Shown here piece after piece: positions 47,301 to 62,559 of a DNA stretch of 64,000 nt. A model generated the notes under the pieces. The model was not told the origin of the DNA. It did no database searches and saw nothing but the letters and a program-made list of their open reading frames with translations. The translations under genes and the position numbers were made by a program. How positions within the stretch are numbered: position 1 is the first letter of the stretch; every line of letters begins with the position of its first letter. Where the stretch lies: contig NC_134137.1 of assembly GCF_033958435.1 (NCBI RefSeq), positions 248,852,501-248,916,500 of the forward strand, in the 5' to 3' direction. The stretch is from Carettochelys insculpta. Lineage: Eukaryota > Chordata > Testudines > Carettochelyidae.

Positions 47301-47937
47301 CAAGCTTTCCAATGATAGCTAACCTGAGGTATTATGCAAAATTCTTAATTGTTATATTCTATTCGTAAGCATATTTTCCTGAAGTATGTGGAATGTGTCA
47401 TGACACTGATTCTGCAGTTCTCTTAAATGGGTAAAACTTCTGCTGACTTTGAGATTTTTCATAATCTTTAATGCGTGCTGCTTGAGTACGAATCAGATTT
47501 GTGGTGGTAAACCTCAGAGATGGAGAGAAGTGTTAGATCATCTAATCACCTGTGTGGGGGGAGGAGAAGGGAGAGACACATATGTGGTATAAGTCTCTCT
47601 AGAATAGCTGAAGCATTTAATACTGGATTAAATTTATACTACCGTTGTTTCCTTAATGTATTACCTATATTGTTAAATATACACTGTGTTACTTTCAGTA
47701 ATATTTCTCATTGTATCCTGCTGACAAAAATCATTTTGCTTGCAGTTATTTGCAAACAAATTATAAAAAACACAAAGCTTTAAATGGTCTATTTATGCAT
47801 CCTTTGGAGATAAGCAAATAATCCACATATCCAGAGAGCTAAATATGAATCTCGTGTAATATTTCCCTCCCATTGGATCTTGAATAATTTATTATCTTAA
47901 ATAGGAGAGGAAGTATGATGATGTGCTTTGGACACTA
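47301..47937. other. TTLL1 intron 1 sequence, nothing recognised
   Basis: AT-rich sequence between the Penelope fragment and palindrome P5. No exon seen. Confidence 0.35.
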
Positions 47938-48370
47938 GGATTGTGGCCACACTAACCCCTCCTTTCAGAAGGGCTATGGTAATGTGGCACTTTGGAATGT
48001 GCTGATGAGGTGCTGCCATCAATATGGAGTGCCTCATTAGCATAATGGTGGCTGCGGTGACTTAGAAACTGTTGGTTTTGAAATGCAGCTGCCTGTGTAG
48101 CAGGGGTACTTGCAAAACGACTTCCTGATTTCGAAGGCCTCTAATTCCCATTTGGTTTTGGTAATAAGGGGCTTTCGAAATCGGGGGTAGTTTGAAAAGG
48201 CCCTTGACTACATGGGTGGTGTGCGTTTCGAAACCAGCAGTTTCAAAGCATGCACAGCCATCATTATGCTAATGAGGTGCTGCATTTTCATAGCAGTGCC
48301 TCATTAGCATATTCCTAAATGCCACATTACCATAGCCCTTCCGAAAGGAGGGGCTAGTGTGGCCACAGGC
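47938..48370. mobile_element. Long palindromic element P5 (TTTCGAAA type)
   Basis: The arms TGTGGCCACACTAACCCC and GGGGCTAGTGTGGCCACA are inverse. GCCTCATTAGCATA and TGCTAATGAGGTGC appear in both arms. The word TTTCGAAA and relatives recur. The centre lies near 48155. No target duplication was clear. Confidence 0.62.
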
Positions 48371-48971
48371 GAGGAGTTAAAATTCAGTGCTTTGCTACAC
48401 GCTTTCTCTGTGACCTTCAGAAAGTTACTTAATCTCTTTGTTGCCCCTGAGGAGATATTTCCTGTCTTTGTAATTGTGAGGATAAATTCACCTACATTTG
48501 TGAAGTAATTACAGCTATAGTAAAGAATGCCTGTTTAAATACCTAGATTGAGTGCATTTAATATTAAAAACGTCAGAAAAAGAATTTTTGGCAGTCTTTA
48601 ATCACCACAAAGATGCAATAAAGGAGAATACAAACACAGTTCAGCTCTTGTGAGGACATTCAGCACCAAAAAAATTCTGTGCTAAAACATTTAAAATTCT
48701 GTGCATGATATTTTAAAATCCTGCAAATTTCATTTGTTAGATAAATACAGAAGCTTCAGCATGGCATGGGGTGGGCACAGACCCCTCTCTGCAAAGAGGT
48801 AGGAGATCACTGTGCCACTCCCAGAGGACACAGACTCGGTTTGGTGCAGCCTTACCACTTTGACACAGTCAAGGACTGGGTCTCCGCCAGAAACGACCCA
48901 GGGCTGTGACCTACTGTGTCAGATGCACCAGGCAGGCTCAGCAAGGCAGGATTCAATCGTGGAGGGGTTTA
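48371..48971. other. TTLL1 intron 1 sequence, nothing recognised
   Basis: No exon seen. The part near 48665-48730 (AAATTCTGTGC repeats) looks like an old repeat that I cannot name. Confidence 0.35.
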
Positions 48972-48979
48972 GTGTGGAG

Positions 48980-49962
48980 TAGAGGAGGGGCAAAGTATGG
49001 CCCATGGCCCACATCCAGCCCATTGGCCCCAACTTCCTGCTGGTGTGGGGAGTTGGGACAGCCTTGCCGGAAGGAGCCAGCCCAACTCCTGGATGGCATG
49101 GTGAGCAAGGGCAACAGATGATCTGGCTGCCTGGTGGAGGAGGGGTTGGCTAACCCCTGCCCCCTCCCATTTTACCTTCCCTCACCTGCTGTCTTAGCTC
49201 CTGCGGTGCCCTGGCAATGTTGTTGCCATGATGCCAGCCCAACGATCTGTGCAGTGTGGTCAGGGGGTGAGATGTCAGGGTGGTTGGTTAAAGGAGGTGG
49301 TCAGAGGTGGGTTCCTGGGAGGTTAGATAGTGGACAGGGAGTAGGGGAGTTAAATATGGGTTCAGAGGACCCTGAGACAGGCGGGGATTAGATGGGGGCA
49401 AGGGCCTGGTTATGTCTGGCTCTGCGTGGGGGACCACAGTCTCTCCCAGGTTATGTCGACACTAGCACCCCCCTTTCGAAAGCAGGATGCTAATGAGACA
49501 CATTGGGATATGCTAATGAGGCACTGCAATGAATATGCAGCGCCTCACTAGCATAATGGCGGCCACAGCACTTCAAAAGTGCCGCTTTCGATCACACGCG
49601 GCTCGGCTACACAGGGTCTTTCTCAAAAGGACCCCACAGACTTTGAAATCCCCTTATTTCTATAATCAAATAGGAATAAGGGGATTTCGAAGTCTGCGGG
49701 GTCCTTTTGAAAAGGACCCCGTGTAGATGAGCAGTGTGCAGTTGAAAGTGGCACTTTCGAAGCACCGTGGCCGCCATTATGCAAATGAGGCACTGCATAT
49801 TCATTGCAGTGCCTCATTATCATATCCCAAAGTGTCTCATTAGCATCCGACTTTCGAAATGGGGGTGCTAGTGTTGACATAGCCCCAGTGTTCCCTACGT
49901 GGGCCTCCATACAATTTTGGTACTCAGTTCGGCCCTCATGTCAAAAAGTTTGCTCACCCCTG
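48980..49962. mobile_element. hAT non-autonomous element with exact 8-bp duplication
   Basis: It starts TAGAGGAGGGGCAAAGTATG and ends AGTTTGCTCACCCCTG. The flanking octamer GTGTGGAG is identical on both sides (48972-48979 and 49963-49970), the expected hAT signature. No transposase is encoded. The palindromic element P6 is inserted inside. Confidence 0.8.
49449..49884. mobile_element. Long palindromic element P6 (TTTCGAAA type), nested in hAT
   Basis: Ends GGTTATGTCGACACTAGC and GCTAGTGTTGACATAGCC are inverted copies, flanked by CCA on both sides (49446-49448 and 49885-49887). Removing the element and one CCA restores a continuous hAT sequence. The arms share CTCATTAGCAT motifs with P5 and P7. 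Both strands give near-mirror open frames, a result of the palindrome. Confidence 0.78.
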
Positions 49963-49970
49963 GTGTGGAG

Positions 49971-52216
49971 GGAACCAAGTATGGGTTGAGAAGGTTCTGT
50001 GTGGGGCAGTCTGGGTGGGAGTGGCTCTGTGGAGATCTGGGTGTAAGGGGCATCTGGATCCACAGGGACTTTGTTGGGGAGTGGCAGTTCTGGGTGGGTT
50101 TAGCAGGTGGTCCAGGTGAATGTGGTTGGGGCTCAGTATTGGGGTAGTTCTGGGTGTGTATGGGGGCAGAGCTCCGCAGGGGACTCTGGGTGTGTGGGAA
50201 ACTTAATGGAGGTCCAGATGCAGACTGGACTCAGTGGAGTGTGGATCCAGATGCAGCTGGTTAGTGCTCAATGGAGTAAGAAACTGGGTGAAGGTAGTCC
50301 AGGTGCAGGGGGAGTGGGACTTATTAGGGGTTTGCTGTGTGGAGGGAGGTAAGCCTTGGTGGGAGGATCTGAGTCTGAGGAAGTCAGGATGGGCAGGGGT
50401 TGGGTGGCTGGGGGAGCAGCTGCCTATCCAGGAGTCCCTCCCCCTATAGTTGAGGAGCATGGTGCTGGAAGGAGATGTGTGTGGAGTTTGCGGAGAAGAA
50501 ATCGGGGGGAGGCTCTGATATGGCCCCAGGTGCTGTGTTGAGGAAGAAATCCTTTCCTTCCTCCAGCCCAGCTGTGACTAGTAGATAAGCGAAGATCAGA
50601 ATGGGAGCCGCCAGCTGGTTCTTCCCCAGTCACGCTCCATGCCCCACAGTGCTTCGTCTCTCTGCTGACTATCCTGGGCACACAAAACATACTTCTGTGG
50701 AGGGTCACATGACCATTGTTGTGGCTTCCCTTTGCTTCCCTGACAGTCACATTTTCTGCAGGGAAGCTAAGGAATCTGTGGGGTACATACGTTCTGCACA
50801 TGCACAGTGGCACAGAATTCTCTCAGCCATAATCAGATCCTGTAGCTTTGGAATTCACCTGTGACACCGGACTTTGGTTAAATTTCCAGGTGTTAAACAG
50901 GGGAGGGGACTAAGTAGTTTCCTGTGGTGTAATTGATTGGATGAGTCAGTTTTTAAAATCTCTGGAATGCTTCCTTACGTGTCTGAATGTGCATCCTTGT
51001 TTGGAACAAGGTACCACAACAAGTTTCTCCTCTGCTCGGTAGCACACAGATGTTTTGCAAAGCCAGTATCTCTGATGCATTGTTTAAGAAAATGTGTTGT
51101 CATACCTTAGTAAAAAGTTGGCCTTGTGGAATAGAAGCTGAGGGAGCCAACTTCCTTTGTATTTAATTTTGGTTTTAGTAATTAGTTTGTTTTGTCTCTA
51201 GCTTTTTTAATAATTACTCTGACGTGAAGGAAGTCCTGAATGCTTGAGCTTTTAATAGTACAGTGAAGTCACATATATTAGGAGTTATTTGCTGCCAGGG
51301 CCAAAAATAGTAGGAGGAGGAACCTGCCCTGAAGAATTTACAATTTAAATAGGCAAGACAGAGAAAGGTTGGAGAAATATTTAAAAGGGGATAATATTTC
51401 TAGTGAGGGTTGATCCACAGAGAAATTAAGTAATTTATCCAAGGTTCCATGGGAAGTCTATAGCACAAGTGGGAATTGATGACAGCCCTTTTGAGTTCTA
51501 TTCCGGTGCCTTGACCTCAAGACCACTCTCTCTCACGCAAGGTCTGCCTTATATCAGTTCAGATCTATTTTTTTTTTATCTTCAGTAAAAATTAAAAGCA
51601 GAATTGCAGGTCCTCTTAAAAGTGAGTTTGAAGTTTTAATTTCCAATTCACTTGAAAATAATACTCTTTAATTTACTAAGTTGTTCTTCTTTTGATATCT
51701 GTATTTTAATAGACGGAGAGCCTTGTATGAAGTGTTTTGTACATTTTTTTCTGGTTCTTGAATTACATCAGTTTGTCCTTTACCTTTAGGCAGAGCCAGA
51801 AGAGAACTCTTGTCTGTTTCAGTAATAATAATAGCACTTGATCTGAGCATCATTAGGGGTGGTTTTTTTCAGTCAGCAATTTTCCAGTTTTTCAAATAGC
51901 TATGGGGGAACTAACCAAGCAGCTCCTTTAGAGTTCAATTTTAAAAGTGACTTGTAGATTGAATAGCAACATTGGGGTTTCACAGTTTAACCCTTTTGAA
52001 GAGAAGGACATGTCATCTTTGGCCTCACAATCAATGTAATTGGCATAACAATTATTGTTAAATGTTGCTCTTCCAATTAGATCCACTCTTCCAAACTCCT
52101 GAGATCCTCACTGGCTTCCTTGTAACCTGTCTTTGTTAGATTTTTTTTAAATGCCTGTATTGGAAGGGTGTTATGCTGCTATGAGAGAAACGTTATGTAG
52201 AAAGTGAGATCTAAAT
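49971..52216. other. TTLL1 intron 1 sequence, nothing recognised
   Basis: A G-rich first part (to about 50500) is followed by AT-rich sequence. Open frames there are not protein-like, and no splice-bounded exon was found. Confidence 0.35.
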
Positions 52217-52531
52217 CGGGGTGAGCAAACTTTTTATGTTGGGCCCCACTTTTCATCCCTGTGATTAACAGGGCCCCCCACAACCTGTTTAACATAATCC
52301 AAATGGAAAACAAACAAACCCTTTCGGTACATGTAAGACAATAAGCTTGTAGAATGTAAAAGCGTTATTAATTGGAATATATAGATGAATACATATACAT
52401 AAAAACAGTAACGTATTTCAACTTTTTTTAATGAGATGAATGAGCCTGAGACCCAGCAGCCCCCACTTACAAATTTTCATGCCTCTTCTCCCCCACGGGG
52501 GCCCACCCCCTACTTTGTATGCTCCTGGTTT
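52217..52531. mobile_element. hAT-like remnant
   Basis: GGGGTGAGCAAACTTTTTATG on the left and the inverse-like CCACCCCCTACTTTGTATGC on the right resemble worn hAT ends (GGGTGAGCAAACTTTT also occurs in inverse at 49962). The interior is non-coding. Confidence 0.4.
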
Positions 52532-57064
<4,533 letters not shown>

Positions 57065-57743
57065 TGACTGCCAGCATCATTCTTATTACTGATCGCACAT
57101 AGATTATATATGAAAAAGATGATTTTGTGATAATAGGATAAAATTGTAAAGTAATGTACTTTAAACAAAAACAGTACTGGATATTGGAATCAGTCTAGGA
57201 TTCTTGCCAAAGCTAGATAAATTTACAAGTCACAATTGTAGTATGATATGTTCAGAAAATTGAGTGTTCAAAGGTGTCAGAAAATTGTAGAGACAAAAAA
57301 TGCATTTTTTTTTTTTTAATCTGCAGACTGGGTTTTGTGTGGGCAATGAAAATGTAAGTATCACCATAGTTACCTGTCCAAGTGCCTCAGTGCTGCTCAT
57401 GAAAGGCCATTTTTGAGAGCGTCATAATTCAATGTCTACATTCAACCTTTTGGCATCTTTGCTAGTATCTTATCAATGGTATATTTATGCTAGTGGTTCT
57501 AGTGGTGTGAAATGGCTGTCACCAATAACTGAGTTCCTGTTCCTGTGTCTTCAAATAGACATCAGACAGTAACAAATGCAGGACACTGCCTGATGGATAT
57601 TTGAACCAGTGTCTTGGTTAAAAGGCTTCATCACCTCTTTGTTTATCCTATAACTTTCTTCCCTTGTATAGCTTCATAACTAATCTTCCACTCTGTCTGA
57701 TGTTGTCTTTTGTTGATAATTAATGATGTCTGACTTAGAAAGA

Positions 57744-57960
57744 CAAGTATCAGAGAGGTGGCCATGTTAGCCTGTATCTTCAAAAACAAGAAGTAGTCCT
57801 GTGGCACATTATAGACTAACAGATATTTGGGAGCATAAGCTTTTGTGGGCAAAGACCCGCTTCATCAGATACTGACGAAGCAGGTCTTTGCCCATGAAAG
57901 CGTATGCTCCAAAATATCTGTTAGTCTGTAAGATTCCCCAGGACTTCTTGTTGTTTGAGT
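57744..57960. mobile_element. Penelope tail, head-to-head pair
   Basis: The antisense arm is TATCAGAGAGGTGGCCATG to ACCCGCTTCATCAGAT. The sense arm begins directly with ACTGACGAAGCAGGTC and stops at GGACTTCTTGTTGTTTGA. The junction falls at the 5' edge of the hammerhead-like core. It lies in TTLL1 intron 3. Confidence 0.74.
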
Positions 57961-59363
57961 TAGTCTCTGGTGCTTTTGTGGATGTATTTAAAGTTTGATG
58001 TGTGTTGAATCAGTAGATGGAAGGTAGTTCAGATGGAGCTTTATGTTTTTTTTAGGACTGGGCTCTGGTTGATGATTGGGAGGTATCAGCAAAGAAGCAG
58101 TGGGGGCCATTTAACATTTAGTGTGTGTGTAAAGTTGCAAAATAAGAAACTCCATATATTTTTGAATATCTTTTTGATGTTTGTATTATATTTAGTATGC
58201 TAGCTTTATTTAGTTAGCCACTGGAAACAGCAGCTCAAAAATACCTCCCAGTTTCACTGAAGAGAATAATGATAACAAAAATTGCACAGAAGATTTTGAT
58301 GCTGTATATGATATTCTTATGCTTTTGCTTGTGAACTAGGGAGTAAAAAAATTTAAGGCTCATTCAACACTCTAGCAAAAAGAACACAATTAATTCTTAG
58401 TATTTTATATATAGTATATTACATTTTTAAAACTCTTAAATATTGCCTTTAAAGTTAGTGGATAAATCTTCTACAAACAGAGGAAGAGGCTGTATTTTAC
58501 TCAGGGCTTCAGAGGCAATCAATAGTTGGAATTAACACTTGGGCATTTCTAGTTCCTGGTTCTAAGATCAGAGTACTGAATCACATGTGCCTTTCATATA
58601 CCACTAGTCATACATACAGAGGAAGACAAATCCAATTTGCAGATTCATGTTTTACATTTCTAAACGTGTGCTGATGATAAAGCTAATGTGAGTTGAAATT
58701 GACACACTTTGTGTGATCCCTTTTATGTGCTAATCTAATTCACTCTTAAAAAGCCATTATATCCCTTTTCTCTTTTTAATCAGAATTAAACTAGAATTTT
58801 CTCTCTTTTTAATCAGAACTAGATTTGAGAGTTCTTGAAGAGTGGTTGAAGGCAGGTATATCAGTTGTAGAATAGCTAAAGTCTCTTTCCCTATGAAGTA
58901 GTGATTGGCAAGGTAGGCCCTCCTTCATCTCAGTGGTCTGCGAGATTGTTGTACCCAAGGCAGTCTCCCAGGACATGGTAGTTTTGCTAACTGTATTTGT
59001 GCATGTAGAATTTGTGAGGTGTGCCAGCTGAACTGTAGAAGCCTTTTGATGGAATGCAAAGGAAGTACATTGCTGTGAAGTAAAAGAGGTTAGCTCAGGG
59101 TAGTTATGGACACCTGAATCTAATTAAGGGCAGCCTGCAACCTTTAAAAACAGCTTCCACTTACTGAAAACGAGAGGAGATGAGATTCAAGCTGCAGAAG
59201 GGTTGTGTACAATGATGGGAAAGGCTTCCTGTAGAGTCTAGATAAAGATCAGCTTTTCACTACAAGGAGACTTCTAGGGTTTATGGTGGTGGCGGGGAAG
59301 TGTGTAGGGTGGGGCAGTGGTGGCGAGAGCCATGGCTCCCAGCATAGCTTGGCCCAGAGTGAG
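57961..59363. other. TTLL1 intron 3 sequence, nothing recognised
   Basis: No further TTLL1 exon and no repeat I can name. Confidence 0.4.
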
Positions 59364-59366
59364 TTA

Positions 59367-59823
59367 GGCCATTTCTACACAGGCCACTTTCTCCAAAAGT
59401 GGCATGGTAATACATGACTCGAAATATGCTAATGAAGCATGGATGCAAATTCCCTGCGCCTCATTAGCATACGGTCACATGATTTGGAGTCCGGAAGGCC
59501 GTTCATTTGGACTCCAAAACGCCGTTTAGAAGCGCGGCCTCCAGGGGCGCTTCCAGAAGGAAATCCTTCTTCCAGATGCCCCTTCTTCCCAAAAATTTTT
59601 GGGAAGAAGGGGCCTCCGGAAGAAGGACTTCCTTCCGGAAGACGCCCGGAGGCCATGCTTCTAAACGGTGTTTTGGAGTCCGGAAGAACAGCCTTCCAGA
59701 CTCCAAATCATGTGACCATATGCTAATGAGGCATGGGGAATATGCATCCACGCTTCATTAGCATATTTCGAGTCGTGTATTACCATGCCACTTTTGAAGA
59801 AAGTGGCCTGTGTAGAAACGGCC
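59367..59823. mobile_element. Long palindromic element P7 (TTCCGGAA type), near-perfect hairpin
   Basis: The whole element reads almost the same on both strands, with its centre near 59593 (CCCAAAAATTTTTGGG). The ends are GGCCATTTCTACACAGGCC and GGCCTGTGTAGAAACGGCC. TTA flanks both sides (59364-59366 and 59824-59826), a 3-bp target duplication. Words around TCCGGA recur, and CTCATTAGCATA is shared with P5 and P6. Long frames on both strands are a by-product of the palindrome. Confidence 0.85.
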
Positions 59824-59948
59824 TTAGAGTGGCTGGCGGTTGGTAGCTGGCATGAGAAGTAGTATTCCCATGGGAGTTAGGAAATGTAATTTTTGAAATT
59901 TTTTGTTTAAAGAAGTCCTCAGACCAACCCTAAGGTCTAACCGGTGAT

Positions 59949-60127
59949 TCTTCTTCGAGTGGTCCCTGTGGGTGCTCCACAATAGGTGTTGGGCTCGCCC
60001 GGCGCCGCAGATCGGAAATCTTCTAGCAGTTTCTCCTGGATCGCGCATGTGCCGGCGCGCGCCGCCCCCCCTGCACGCCCCTGGTCGCGTGCACGATCCG
60101 GTCCCCGCCAGTTCCTTCTCAACCACC
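59949..60127 (+). repeat. DIRS copy B left inverted terminal repeat
   Basis: It matches 2789-2965 of copy A, from CTTCTTCGAGTGG to AACCACC, with scattered substitutions, mostly at CpG sites. Confidence 0.85.
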
Positions 60128-60433
60128 ATCGGCTGCAGACGGAATCCACTCAGGCTAAGGCCAGAGTCAGATTACTTAGTGGTTTTTCTTTTCCACGTGT
60201 GATTTGTTTTTCGGTTATTAAACAAAAACAAAAACAAAAAAAAACAAGAAGAGAGAAAGCAAAGACAAAGAGAATACCAGCAAAAGAAAAAAAAAAAGAG
60301 AGGAGCGGAGAAGAAAAGAGCGGACGTGAAGGCCATTAGGTCGCCCGCTGCCGCAGGCCGGTTATCACTCTTTGGGGTGGAAAGGCAGGAATTAAGTGCT
60401 AAGTACCCTCTTAACAACAAAGGACTCACCACA

Positions 60434-62430
60434 ATGGCCTCTTCAGGTTTTACACAGCATGAGTCATGCCGTGAAGCTATGCCGGCCTCTGTGGGGCATA
60501 GCGAAGGCATCCTATGCCTGGGGGAATTACAGGCTTTCCGGCCATGTTCTCACTGTCCTCTGACCGCCCCCTTCAGTGCAGAAACGGAGGGAACTTTCCC
60601 TGGCTCGATCCTTGCCGTGCATCTGCAGCGAGCAGGACGAGCGGAGCACACAGCTACCGGCCGCATACTCAGGCGGTGGCACCATCACAGGCGGTACAGA
60701 CCCCCGCGGCACCAGCGGTGCAGGGGTGCCAGGCACGGAGCCTGCAGGCACCAGACGGGGATACCTGCGCGGCACCACAGCTGACGATGCCGAGCGCGGC
60801 GCTGACAGCGGGGCTGAGATCCCCGGCAAGGAAGGGGGCGGTGCCGGCCCCACAGTGGAGGGGCAAGGCAACATCAAAAACCCGGCACCGCAGTCCATCT
60901 CTGGACAGGGCTGCGCTGCTGTTAGCACCAAGCCCTCCCCCTGTGATACACATGCCGCACCGAAGGCCTGTGTCTCCACCGGCCCATCCGGGGGAAAAAA
61001 AAACAAAAAAAAAACTCCTTCTCCATTCCTCCAACCAATGTCACCATGGCTTGGGCCACCTTCACCATTTTCTGGGATTGGATCCCCTGGAGTACTATCA
61101 CAAGTCAGTTTCACCTCTATCTGTGTCGTCGCGGAGGTCTCGCTCTCCCAGACATTGGGGGTACACACCCTGTGAGTGGTCCAGGTCTCCATCTCCAGAC
61201 CCTTGCCCATGCTGCCATGGTCGTCCTTATTATGCTGGACACAGACAAACCACAGGCCTGCACCCAGGGGCAGGCCCCCCGCCACCCGGCCGCTCAGTAC
61301 CCCCGTGGGCGCTCCCGATCGAGGACGGAAACACAGTTGTCTCAAGGGGAGTTAATTTTAGAACCCCGAGACTTTCCTTCACAATCCTTCAGCGAGCAAG
61401 TGTGTCGTCGCCCACGGGAACCCGAGGGTTCGAGGGAGGTTTACCTTAGGGGTTCCTCCTCATCCTCCCCAGATGAGGCCATGGCCCCCGGGGATGTCTC
61501 GTCCCGGGATGACCTTAAACAGTTTCAGGAGCTGTTTTAAAGGGTGGCTTTCATGCATGACATTCAAACGGCAGAGGTGCGGGAGAAACATCACAAACTC
61601 CTGAAAAATTTGAGACCCCCGGCTTCATCCAAAATTGCTATTCCGCTGGACGAAGCCATTCTGGAGTCAGCCATTACTATATGGCAGACTCCGGCCTCTG
61701 TTTCGCCTACGAATGAGAGAGCGGCTAAAAAAAAAAAATACTTCGTCCCGGCAAAGGGCATGGAGTTCCTCTTCAGTCACCCACAACCAAATTCTTTGGT
61801 GGTCGGGTCGCCCCAGCAGAGGTCAAAGGCTTCTCAGTACAAATCGGGGGATCGGACAAAGATGCTAAGAAGCTAGAGCTGTTTGGCAGGAAGGTATATT
61901 CCTCTCCTATCCTGCAATTGAGAGTGACAAATTATGGGCACACCTAGCAAACCACAATTTTGGTAATTACTCCGGGCTTACTCCCCTCATGGATTCACTT
62001 CTGGAAGACAAAAAGCCAGTGTTAAAGGCGATTGTTCAAGAGGGCTACGCAGCATCGCAGACGGGAGCCCAGATTGCCCTGGACATGGCGGACACGGCGG
62101 CACGTTCAACGGCTACAGCAGTGGTCATGCGTAGAGAATCCTGGCCCCAGACGTCGGGTATCTCGAGGGACCTACAGGCGAAGATCGTGGACCTTCCCTT
62201 TGATACACAAAAGCTGTTTGCAGACTCAACCGACTCGGTCCCTCACTCCAGTAAGGACTCGAGAGCTATACTTAGAACCTCGGACATTTATACTCCCCCA
62301 TACGGGGCGGGTGGGGTGGCGGAATTTATCCTCAGCAAAGACGCTATGCTTACAACTACAGCGTGCTCAATATCAACGGGGCTACGGCCAAGGGCGCTAT
62401 CAATAGCGGCAACAGTACAGAACTCCTAGG
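60434..62430 (+). pseudogene. DIRS copy B gag-like protein, broken
   Basis: The ATG at 60434 begins MASSGFTQHESCREAMPA. The Cys/His cluster is damaged (CLGE then CSHC only). The basic region is removed by a deletion of about 150 bp after CACTGTCC. The Ser/Pro-rich middle, the KHHKLLKNLRPP-like region (61560-61870) and the final QEGYAASQTGAQIALDMADT part (62036-62430) lie in different frames. Confidence 0.72.
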
Positions 62431-62559
62431 CGACGTTCTCAACAAAGCCGTATGCCCTCAGGTCAGGCCTCAAAGGCAACAAGTTTGATGGGTATGTCGG
62501 GGGCTGCACTATCAATACCCTCGCTCAATGCCACTCTCATCTCATGTTCCATCATTGCC

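Noticed and set aside
47938..49884. CRISPR-like or satellite array from the recurring CTCATTAGCATA motif
   Set aside because: The motif occurs once per arm of palindromic elements, not as regularly spaced direct repeats; the genome is vertebrate.
59439..59761. Several frames on both strands in P7
   Set aside because: They mirror each other because the DNA is a palindrome.
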